From an uncultured Treponema sp. (GTDB lineage Bacteria; Spirochaetota; Spirochaetia; Treponematales; Treponemataceae): a DNA stretch of 9,585 nucleotides. The translations under genes and the position numbers were made by a program. The stretch is taken from the NCBI GenBank assembly GCA_905373565.1, contig CAJPTT010000060.1:1-9585 (forward strand), written 5' to 3'. The notes under the pieces are model-generated. The model was not told the origin of the DNA. It did not search any database and was given only the letters and a program-made list of their open reading frames with translations. Each line of letters opens with the position of its first letter. The first letter of the stretch is position 1. Below are positions 1 through 5,887 of this stretch, in pieces.

Positions 1-29
1 GTTAAAATGTAATGTAAGTAAAATAAAAT

Positions 30-63
30 TTGACGAGTAACCACACATAACACTCAATCTAAA
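30..63 (+). promoter_or_regulatory. Weak candidate promoter upstream of the DUF4954-like gene
   Basis: TTGACG at 30-35 is a near-consensus -35 box lying in an A/T-rich stretch. No good -10 sits at the right distance: CTCAAT is at 17-base spacing and TCTAAA (58-63) is too far. The real promoter may lie outside the window, so this is only a pointer. Confidence 0.2.
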
Positions 64-72
64 CTTACATTG

Positions 73-90
73 CTCCAGCAGCTTGGAGGA
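73..90 (+). promoter_or_regulatory. Strong Shine-Dalgarno site inside a small hairpin
   Basis: GGAGGA at 85-90 lies three bases before the ATG at 94 and decides the start. CTCCA at 73-77 is the exact complement of TGGAG at 84-88, and an added G-T pair leaves a CAGC loop. The ribosome-binding site can therefore be masked in the mRNA. The stem is short, so a regulatory role is inference. Confidence 0.5.
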
Positions 91-93
91 AGT

Positions 94-2280
94 ATGCCGG
101 TACGTGTTATAACATCGGATGACTTTGGGGTCAATTTTGTCAACAAATCTTTTCTTACTTCAGGGCGGGATGAATATACTGTTCGTTTTACCCAGAATCC
201 TGCCGAAAAGCATCGATGGCGGCCGCTTACCTTTAACGAAGTTGAAACGCTCATCAAGAACGGAAACACTTGCACTAACTGGAATACCTTTTTGGTGGAA
301 GACCCCTTTACGCCGTCGCTTATTAAAAACTCGCTTTTTGCGGGATTGGTGAGGATTTCCTCTTTAACCGAATGCTATCTGCGCTACCATGATTTTATTG
401 TTCCCGCGGGGATTACCAACAGCAAAATTATCTCCTGCGATATCGGAGCGAATTGCGCCGTGCATGATTGCGCTTATCTTGCGCACTATATTATCGGGAA
501 TACGGTCATTTTAAGCAGAATAGATGAGATGGCGGCAACCGATCATGCCAAATTCGGCGAAGGGGTCATTAAAGACGGGGAAGATGAAGCAGTCCGCGTT
601 ACAATCGATGTGATGAACGAAGCGGGCGGACGGGAAATCCTCCCCTTTGCGGATATGATTTGCGCCGATGCGTTTATGTGGGCGCGGTACCGCGATGATG
701 CAAAGTTGATGGCGCAACTGAAAAAGCTGACGCAGGATTCTTGCGATTCCGCCCGCGGGTATTACGGTACCGTCGGGGACAACGCAGTGATTAAAAGTTG
801 TAAGATTATCAAGGATGTCCGATTCGGCGAGGCGGTCTATATTAAGGGCGCCAATAAGTTAAAAAATCTGACCATCCGGTCTTCCGCAGCAGAAGCGACC
901 CAGATCGGGGAAGGAGTTGAACTGGTCAACGGGATTATCGGATACGGCTGCCGCGTGTTCTACGGCGTTAAGGCAGTGCGCTTTGTGCTGGGAAATAACT
1001 GTACGCTCAAATACGGCGCCCGCCTTATCCACTCCGTGATGGGAGATAATTCAACCATCTCCTGCTGCGAAGTATTAAATGCGCTGATCTTTCCCTACCA
1101 TGAGCAGCATCATAACAACTCATTTCTTATCGCTGCGATGATTCAGGGGCAGTCCAATATGGCGGCCGCCGCTACGGTAGGTTCAAACCACAATACCCGC
1201 GGCAACGACGGAGAAATTATCGCCGGCCGGGGATTTTGGCCGGGGCTTTCCGCGACGCTCAAGCATAACTGCCGGTTTGCGTCCTTTGTGCTGTTGAATA
1301 AGGGCAATTACCCCGCCGAACTGGATATTCCTTTCCCGTTCAGCTTGGTCAGTGATAATTTGCGGGAAAATTGCCTCGATATTATGCCCGCCTATTTTTG
1401 GATGTATAATATGTATGCGCTTGCTCGCAATAACGATAAATTCAAAAAACGGGATAAACGGAAAACAAAGACGCAAAAGATTGAAACCGAGGTGCTTGCC
1501 TGCGATACCGCCGGAGAAATTATGCACGCGATGGAATTGCTGGAGCACATCTTTGAAACGGCATGGACGGCGGCAGGAAATCAACCCGAAAGCGCTCAAC
1601 ATCTTTTGACTCATAAACGGGACGAGCTGAAAAAACTGCCCCTCACTGCCGAAAACATCGAACATTCCGCCCGCCCGGTGAAGATTCTGCGCGGCGTGGA
1701 TGCATGGTATGCGTACCGCGATATGCTGGTATGGTACGGGGTAACCGTTTTGGCAAAATACATCGATGAAACCGGCGCCGACGGTGAGGTTTTTAGCCGT
1801 AGTGGTGTATGCAGCCGATTCAAGCTTCAAAACGGAACAATCCCGTGGGTCAATGCAGGCGGGCAGCTGATACGCGAGGACGAATATGACCGGCTTCGCA
1901 GCAGGGTTGGGGCAGGGGAGTTCAATTCGTGGCATGCAATCCACGCCGAATACGACCGGCTCTGGGAACGGTATCCCTTTGACCGCGCAGAACATGCCTA
2001 CAGCGTACTTTGCCGGCTCGCCGGAGTTTCCGCCCTTACCGAATCACAGTGGCGAACCTACCTTGACGAAGCGCTCCGCTTGAACCGCTACATCGAAGCG
2101 CAGGTTCTTATCACCAAGAAAAAAGACTACACCAATCACTTCCGCGATATTACCTATCGGAATCGGGCTGAGCGGGATGCCGTACTCGGTCATGTGGAGG
2201 ACAATGCCTTTGTGCAGCAGTCCAAGCAGAATGCGCAGCACTATACTGAGCTTTTTGCACGGGTAGGGGAAAGGTTGTGA
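94..2280 (+). CDS. DUF4954-like (DUF4954/DUF6819) left-handed beta-helix protein
   Basis: A 728-residue cytoplasmic protein with no signal peptide or membrane segment. An in-frame TTG at 70 would add eight residues but has no ribosome-binding site, whereas ATG at 94 follows GGAGGA. Roughly residues 105-330 show hexapeptide-like turns of the left-handed beta-helix type found in acyltransferases and sugar-nucleotide enzymes (for example IGANCAVHDCAYL, IGYGCRVFYG and LGNNCTLKYGARL). A conserved-looking block with EQHHNNSFLIAAM, SNHNTRG and RGFWPG follows near 340-400. The C-terminal third is helical and charged, with a Lys-rich patch near 450-465. The arrangement resembles the DUF4954 family of Bacteroidetes and spirochaetes, whose biochemical role is unknown to me. 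A sugar or nucleotide-sugar acyltransferase-like activity is possible from the fold, but nothing here proves it. The gene looks intact and stands alone ahead of the palindrome-rich gap. Confidence 0.88.
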   Translation: MPVRVITSDDFGVNFVNKSFLTSGRDEYTVRFTQNPAEKHRWRPLTFNEVETLIKNGNTCTNWNTFLVEDPFTPSLIKNSLFAGLVRISSLTECYLRYHDFIVPAGITNSKIISCDIGANCAVHDCAYLAHYIIGNTVILSRIDEMAATDHAKFGEGVIKDGEDEAVRVTIDVMNEAGGREILPFADMICADAFMWARYRDDAKLMAQLKKLTQDSCDSARGYYGTVGDNAVIKSCKIIKDVRFGEAVYIKGANKLKNLTIRSSAAEATQIGEGVELVNGIIGYGCRVFYGVKAVRFVLGNNCTLKYGARLIHSVMGDNSTISCCEVLNALIFPYHEQHHNNSFLIAAMIQGQSNMAAAATVGSNHNTRGNDGEIIAGRGFWPGLSATLKHNCRFASFVLLNKGNYPAELDIPFPFSLVSDNLRENCLDIMPAYFWMYNMYALARNNDKFKKRDKRKTKTQKIETEVLACDTAGEIMHAMELLEHIFETAWTAAGNQPESAQHLLTHKRDELKKLPLTAENIEHSARPVKILRGVDAWYAYRDMLVWYGVTVLAKYIDETGADGEVFSRSGVCSRFKLQNGTIPWVNAGGQLIREDEYDRLRSRVGAGEFNSWHAIHAEYDRLWERYPFDRAEHAYSVLCRLAGVSALTESQWRTYLDEALRLNRYIEAQVLITKKKDYTNHFRDITYRNRAERDAVLGHVEDNAFVQQSKQNAQHYTELFARVGERL

Positions 2281-2406
2281 TGGAATTATGACATGGAGAA
2301 AGCTATGGTTTGTAATGTAAATGAAAGGTTCTGTAATCCGTATACAAAGAACGGCAAGACACCATGGCAACTGCATTAAAAATATCTTCAACGGTCGCCT
2401 TCCTTC
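2281..2406. other. Intergenic spacer with no recognised gene
   Basis: Only very short reading frames occur here, and no convincing intrinsic terminator follows the upstream stop codon. A fragment near 2368-2380 (CAACTGCATTAAAAAT) loosely resembles an arm of the hairpin at 2612-2656, so repeat-derived sequence may begin before the clear palindromes. Confidence 0.4.
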
Positions 2407-2450
2407 TGTGCGAAATTTCATAGGTATAAGGTGAGCGTCTACAATGACGC

Positions 2451-2547
2451 CTTCATCAATTGATGAACATCCCTGTCCATCAGTTGATGACGAATTTTGG
2501 CAAAGCCAAAATATCGCTTCTGCTCTAACCACCGCCGTCCGTGGCGG
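2451..2547 (+). repeat. Three-hairpin module A (forward)
   Basis: Hairpin A1 has arms 2451-2469 and 2474-2492 with loop TCCC: 16 Watson-Crick pairs, one G-T and two mismatches. Hairpin A2 has perfect arms ATTTTGGC (2494-2501) and GCCAAAAT (2505-2512) with loop AAA. Hairpin A3 has arms CCGCCG (2532-2537) and TGGCGG (2542-2547) with loop TCCG, its innermost pair being G-T. The linker 2513-2531 starts ATCGCTTCTG. The module aligns with module B in order, spacing, linker start and TCCN loops of the first and third hairpins. Confidence 0.7.
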
Positions 2548-2560
2548 ATGTATTAACCGT

Positions 2561-2656
2561 CAAGTTTTCTTTCGAAAACTTGCGTATTGATGTGTGCGCT
2601 TTTCGCGCACGAATGCAACAGTTTCCAAAATTCATATTTTGTTCAACTGTTGCATT
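2561..2656 (-). repeat. Three-hairpin module C (apparently reversed)
   Basis: Read on the minus strand there is a long hairpin with perfect 12-bp arms (AATGCAACAGTT 2612-2623 with AACTGTTGCATT 2645-2656) and an inner stem CAAAAT/ATTTTG (2626-2631 and 2636-2641). Next come GTGCGC/GCGCAC (2594-2599 and 2605-2610), then nine-base arms CAAGTTTTC/GAAAACTTG (2561-2569 and 2574-2582) whose minus-strand loop is GAAA. Long-medium-medium order and close spacing mirror modules A and B, but primary sequence is weakly similar. The three stems are certain; homology to A and B is inference. Confidence 0.55.
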
Positions 2657-2692
2657 TTAAGGAAATAAAATTTCGCACATTTTTCCAGCGAA

Positions 2693-2922
2693 AGGGTAAA
2701 CGCATCAGACAGAGTAGATATAAATCGCGAAAAAATTGAGACTGTGAGACCATTTGAACCATCTTCAACTGTTGTACATCCGTGTACAACAGTTGAAGGC
2801 GAGTTTTGTGCGTACACAAAACATCGCTGCTGTATGGAACTACTGCCATCCTTGGCAGTTCTGGTCGAATAGTCTCAATTTTTTCGCGGGGATATTAAAA
2901 AGCGGCCTGATGCGTTTACCCT
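2693..2922. repeat. Composite palindromic element 2, with long two-part inverted repeats
   Basis: Outer arms are a perfect 16-bp pair, AGGGTAAACGCATCAG (2693-2708) and CTGATGCGTTTACCCT (2907-2922). Inner arms are a perfect 18-bp pair (2726-2743 and 2871-2888, core CGCGAAAAAATTGAGACT). The segments between outer and inner arms (2709-2725, 17 bases, and 2889-2906, 18 bases) are not complementary. Module B lies in the middle. No transposase gene or obvious target duplication is present. It could fold into one long stem crowned by three hairpins. A non-autonomous mobile element or structured RNA would both fit. Confidence 0.65.
2763..2859 (+). repeat. Three-hairpin module B (forward)
   Basis: Hairpin B1 is a perfect 16-bp stem (2763-2778 with 2783-2798; arm CTTCAACTGTTGTACA) with loop TCCG. 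Hairpin B2 is GTTTTGTG (2803-2810) with CACAAAAC (2815-2822) and loop CGTA. Hairpin B3 is ACTGCCA (2842-2848) with TGGCAGT (2853-2859) and loop TCCT. The linker 2823-2842 begins ATCGCTGCTG. The module starts 312 bases after module A and is its diverged copy. Confidence 0.75.
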
Positions 2923-2969
2923 GTCTCGTTTATCCTTTATCCTTTTTTTATTTTGCCGATATTGATTAC

Positions 2970-2973
2970 GGAG
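2970..2973 (+). promoter_or_regulatory. Ribosome-binding site that sets the start at 2982
   Basis: GGAG lies eight bases before ATG 2982. It separates the true start from a same-frame TTG at 2754 that would add 76 residues translated from the palindromic repeat. Confidence 0.7.
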
Positions 2974-2981
2974 AATATACT

Positions 2982-3476
2982 ATGAGAAAGCGAGTGCCGA
3001 TAGTGCTTTTATGCTGCACTATGCTCTATGGTGTGGTATATGCAAAAACGATCGGTTTTACTTGTATTTATAATTCCGATGCTCCTGCCGAAGCAGTCGA
3101 ACTGACTACGGCGCTTGAAACCGAGCTTTTTGACTTCTGTTTCGATCACGGAATGGTAGCAACCAGCGTTGAATATATAGTAGGAAAATATGAGCAATAC
3201 AAGGATAATGCTTCGTTGATAAAACGCTTCGATTCATCGCTTGACTATGTTGTTGCGCTGTATTGTGAATATAAGCAAGCTATTTACGACACTGTGAATA
3301 GACAACGCTTAGCAATCGAATGGAAGACTTTACAATGGAAGTTCATCGATTTTTCTTCCCAAAAAGTGATTTTTGAAAAGAAGATCGATCCGGAAACAAT
3401 ACCTGAAATTGAACTGAGGCAGAAAATAAAAAGCGCCGGTAAAGCTATCGGTACAAGCATGTTGGAAATTTTATAA
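2982..3476 (+). CDS. Small secreted protein of unknown function, first gene of an envelope operon
   Basis: 164 residues. The N-terminus MRKR followed by a hydrophobic stretch and VVYA (residues 18-21) is a classic signal peptide with probable cleavage before Lys22, so the mature protein should be periplasmic or surface-exposed. No lipobox is evident. The mature part is mixed alpha/beta, with an early helix-like segment (AEAVELTTALETELFDFC) and a later strand pair around EWKTLQWKFIDFSSQKVIFEKKID. It faintly recalls the small periplasmic CsgG/LpoB-type folds, but there is no diagnostic motif and I do not assign a family. The start at 2982 has a GGAG site; the longer frame from 2754 runs through inverted repeats and is not credible. 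The next gene begins 15 bases after the stop, so the two are probably cotranscribed. Confidence 0.8.
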   Translation: MRKRVPIVLLCCTMLYGVVYAKTIGFTCIYNSDAPAEAVELTTALETELFDFCFDHGMVATSVEYIVGKYEQYKDNASLIKRFDSSLDYVVALYCEYKQAIYDTVNRQRLAIEWKTLQWKFIDFSSQKVIFEKKIDPETIPEIELRQKIKSAGKAIGTSMLEIL

Positions 3477-3477
3477 C

Positions 3478-3485
3478 GGAAGGGG
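3478..3485 (+). promoter_or_regulatory. Ribosome-binding site of the SPOR gene
   Basis: GGAAGGGG lies six bases before ATG 3492, inside the 15-base gap after the previous stop codon. It supports both the chosen start and cotranscription. Confidence 0.65.
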
Positions 3486-3491
3486 ATACGG

Positions 3492-4976
3492 ATGATCAAA
3501 AAAACAATAGCTGTCCTAACTATGTTAATACTAAGTGCTGCACTTATGTGGGCAGTATGGGAAGGTAATGCTGCTGCGGGAGTACAAAAAGATTTTCCTT
3601 CAGGTCTTTTTGCATCCAGTGATATACTCCCGAAACATACGCTTATCGAAATCACCAATTTGGAGCAAAATATAACTTCTCGTGCCGTTATTATCGGTAA
3701 TATGGGATCCGACGGTTTGCTGGTAAAGGTATCTCCCGATTTAGCGGCTGCTTTAGCGATAAAAGAAGGAAATACCGTACGCGTGCGGGTGTCGGTACCG
3801 CCGTTGGTAGCCGAGGAAGGTGCCGATCCGGTACTTTTAGGTAAAGTTGAAAATAAAAGATCCGCTCCAAAGGTCGTCCCTGAAAAACCGGCAGCCAAGC
3901 AGCCTCAGGTTATCCCTGTAAAAAAAACAGTACAAAACGATGACAGCCGAAAACGTCCGTATGAAGAACCTGTTCAAGCCGAACCGGCGCCTCCGGAAGT
4001 ATCCGAACCGGTAGAACCAAAAGTACGACACTCCGATCAGGCTGCAAAAAAGAAAGTAGCCGAAGTGGAGGAGCCGATACAACCTGCAATGGAAATTGCA
4101 CCGGAAGAACCTGTTACTCCGATAGCCGAAGTATCCGAACCGGTCTTGCCGGAACCTGAGTTTGTGTCGGTACCTTCTACCGTTTCTGAGGTCGCCGAAC
4201 CGGCAGAGCTGCTTGCACAATCCGAATATGCCGCGGAAGCTGAAAAACCGGTACCGGGTGCCGCTCCAGTCCAAAAGCCGCCGACTCAAGAGGCTACCGC
4301 TTCCTCCGACGAATATGCAAAGCCGGTACAGGAAGTAGTAGAAACAAATGTTCCGGAAGCCACCGCCTTAAAGGATACCCCAGAACCGGTTCCGGAAGTT
4401 TCACCCTCAATCGAACCGGAGCCGGAGGTTGTTGGTGAGGAAGAACCGGTAAAAGATACGGAAGATCCTGTAGAGGAACCGGCGCTTATTGCCGTTGAGC
4501 CGAATGAAGAGCAGGCGGAAGAAGTAGAGGAGCTGCAAAACGAACCGGAGATCGTTGCAGCTGTGGAAGTTCTGCCGGAGAAAGATAGCTCGAAGGATGA
4601 ATCTGTTGAGCAACATGTCATGTTGGTGCCGTCCGAACCGCGAGCTCCGAACAGCGAAGATATTCCTTTACAGAAAGAAAGTAAGCCTGCGGTAGCTGCC
4701 GTTACACAGCCCGCCGAAGAAGCTTATACGGCAAATGTTCTCACAAAGGGATATTTTTATGTGCAAGTCGGACGGTTTAAGGATATGTTGAATGTGGAAA
4801 GCTTTGTGCAAATGTACGGTAAACAGTATCCCGTTGCTATAGAAAAATCTTCTACGGCGAAAGATGTCTTTTACAAGGTATATGTCGGACCGCTGCAAAA
4901 GGATGAACGAGGCGCAGCTTTGGAAACATTCCAAAAACTAGGCTTTAAGGATGCTTTCTTAAAAAAAGCTCCCTAA
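3492..4976 (+). CDS. Secreted RlpA-like/SPOR-domain protein with a long Glu/Pro/Val-rich linker
   Basis: 494 residues. MIKK plus a hydrophobic segment (residues 5-22) and AAA at 27-29 form a signal peptide or signal anchor. Residues about 39-100 resemble the double-psi beta-barrel of RlpA (LPKHTLIEITNLEQ, then VSPDLAAALAI and VRVRV). However, the positions matching RlpA's AAH and NDRGP catalytic motifs read ASSD and NMGSD, so lytic transglycosylase activity is probably absent. Residues about 115-415 are a low-complexity linker rich in Glu, Pro, Val and Ala with repeated EVSEPV-type units. The C-terminal residues 420-494 form a SPOR domain (GYFYVQVGRF ... FYKVYVGPLQ ... LGFKDAF), which in known families binds glycan strands lacking stem peptides at division sites. 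Expected role: a periplasmic peptidoglycan-binding protein, probably septal. It follows the small secreted gene by 15 bases. Confidence 0.85.
   Translation: MIKKTIAVLTMLILSAALMWAVWEGNAAAGVQKDFPSGLFASSDILPKHTLIEITNLEQNITSRAVIIGNMGSDGLLVKVSPDLAAALAIKEGNTVRVRVSVPPLVAEEGADPVLLGKVENKRSAPKVVPEKPAAKQPQVIPVKKTVQNDDSRKRPYEEPVQAEPAPPEVSEPVEPKVRHSDQAAKKKVAEVEEPIQPAMEIAPEEPVTPIAEVSEPVLPEPEFVSVPSTVSEVAEPAELLAQSEYAAEAEKPVPGAAPVQKPPTQEATASSDEYAKPVQEVVETNVPEATALKDTPEPVPEVSPSIEPEPEVVGEEEPVKDTEDPVEEPALIAVEPNEEQAEEVEELQNEPEIVAAVEVLPEKDSSKDESVEQHVMLVPSEPRAPNSEDIPLQKESKPAVAAVTQPAEEAYTANVLTKGYFYVQVGRFKDMLNVESFVQMYGKQYPVAIEKSSTAKDVFYKVYVGPLQKDERGAALETFQKLGFKDAFLKKAP
3996..4144 (+). repeat. 17-bp direct repeat within the linker-coding DNA
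   Basis: GAAGTATCCGAACCGGT occurs exactly at 3996-4012 and 4128-4144, 132 bases (44 codons) apart and in the same frame, encoding EVSEPV. Shorter GAACCGGT-like pieces recur through the linker. The pattern suggests growth by slippage or unequal recombination without loss of frame. Confidence 0.6.
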
Positions 4977-5056
4977 ATTACAATACCACAGTGACGCAGG
5001 GGGCATCTCAAGATAATCGAGTGTTGAGCGTCCGTCCTGATAGAGAAGGGGTGGGA

Positions 5057-5887
5057 ATGGACTTTCAACGAAAGAAGGATTTTTTAGTCTGTATCGACAG
5101 CGACGGCTGTGCTATGGATACGATGAACCTCAAACATTATCGCGCTTTCGGTCCGGAGCTGGTAAAAATATTCAATTTGCAGGAACATGCGGAACCTATT
5201 CTACACTATTGGAATAAAGTAAACCTGTTTAGCAAAAAGCGTGCCATCAATCGCTTTAAGGGCTTTTTTGAGGTATGCCGGTATATCGACAAGCATTTTA
5301 TTCCCGTTGACGGATTGAAAGCGTATGAACACTTTCTCAATTCGGGCGGGAAGTTGTCGAACGAAGGCATCAGACAGGCATATCAAAGTATCGGTCATCC
5401 TATTTTTGCACTTGTCGAGCAATGGTCGATAAATGTAAATAAGACTATTGCTTCAATACCCTTGGAAGACCGGATTCCTTTCCCGCATGTTTACGAAACT
5501 ATTGAAGCGATTTATGCCGTTGCGGATATCGCTGTTGTCAGCTCGGCCAATAATACGGCGGTTACTGCCGAATGGGAGCAAGCCGGTTTAACCAAGTTTG
5601 TGAACGGTATTTTTACGCAAGAAAACGGCAGTAAGAAGCAAGTGCTTGCCTCATTAAAACAGACCGGCGGATATAAAGACGGATGTATTTTGAAACTGGG
5701 TGATGCTCCCGGCGATTTGCAGGCAGCGCAAAGCAATGCGGTGTTCTTTTATCCGATTATTCCTGAAAAAGAAGCCGAAAGCTGGCTTGAGTTTAAAGAT
5801 ACCTATTTACCCCTTTTTATCGACGGACGGTACGCCGAGTGTGAGCAGCAGCTCATCGACCGGTTTTATTCGGAACTTGAGGATTAA
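5057..5887 (+). CDS. HAD-superfamily hydrolase
   Basis: 276 cytoplasmic residues from ATG 5057, which follows AGAAGGGG by six bases; an in-frame upstream start at 4991 lacks a ribosome-binding site. All four HAD motifs are visible. Motif I is IDSDG with nucleophile Asp14 and acid/base Asp16. Motif II is VVSSAN with Ser162 or Ser163. Motif III is a lysine at 193 or 194 in GSKKQ. Motif IV is LGDAPGD with Asp216 and Asp220 for magnesium. The large helical insert between motifs I and II (about residues 25-150) is a C1-type cap that should set specificity. Likely a phosphatase of unknown substrate; phosphoglycolate-like or sugar-phosphate substrates are possible. It lies 80 bases downstream of the SPOR gene without a visible terminator, so cotranscription is plausible. 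Its last 35 bases overlap the 3' end of the opposing regulator gene. Confidence 0.85.
   Translation: MDFQRKKDFLVCIDSDGCAMDTMNLKHYRAFGPELVKIFNLQEHAEPILHYWNKVNLFSKKRAINRFKGFFEVCRYIDKHFIPVDGLKAYEHFLNSGGKLSNEGIRQAYQSIGHPIFALVEQWSINVNKTIASIPLEDRIPFPHVYETIEAIYAVADIAVVSSANNTAVTAEWEQAGLTKFVNGIFTQENGSKKQVLASLKQTGGYKDGCILKLGDAPGDLQAAQSNAVFFYPIIPEKEAESWLEFKDTYLPLFIDGRYAECEQQLIDRFYSELED

Larger units (their letters stand above)
2407..2679. repeat. Composite palindromic element 1, bounded by 12-bp inverted repeats
   Basis: TGTGCGAAATTT (2407-2418) and AAATTTCGCACA (2668-2679) are exact reverse complements enclosing 249 bases. Inside are a forward three-hairpin module (2451-2547) and a reversed one (2561-2656), plus a small stem GCGTC/GACGC (2435-2439 and 2446-2450). 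There is no coding frame with a credible ribosome-binding site, no transposase, and no target-site duplication that I could find. It may be a MITE-like or REP-like element, or a structured RNA locus. The boundary assignment rests on one 12-bp repeat pair. Confidence 0.5.

Noticed and set aside
1183..1995. 270-residue open frame on the minus strand inside the DUF4954-like gene
   Set aside because: It is antisense to a clear coding frame and has no recognisable domain or ribosome-binding site, so it is a shadow frame.
2044..2532. 162-residue minus-strand open frame over the 3' end of the first gene and module A
   Set aside because: About half lies antisense to the DUF4954-like gene and the rest is translated palindrome, with no domain features.
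2407..2922. CRISPR array
   Set aside because: No regularly spaced identical direct repeats with unique spacers. The repeats are hairpins of differing sequence.
2407..2922. Integron attC sites
   Set aside because: I saw no clear paired RYYYAAC and GTTRRRY core sites at the ends of the palindromes and no integrase gene, so the label is not supported.
2953..2981. TTGCCG-N17-TATACT as promoter of the small secreted gene
   Set aside because: The -10 touches the ATG at 2982, so transcription would start inside the gene and lose the GGAG site. A pair TTTACC (2915-2920)/TATCCT (2938-2943) at 17 bases is only 4/6 at each box.
3284..3898. 204-residue minus-strand open frame
   Set aside because: Antisense to the secreted and SPOR genes. 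Its composition is a by-product of the opposite strand.
4286..4621. Ser/Thr/Gly-rich minus-strand frame
   Set aside because: It is the complement of the Glu/Pro/Val-rich linker, with repetitive composition only.
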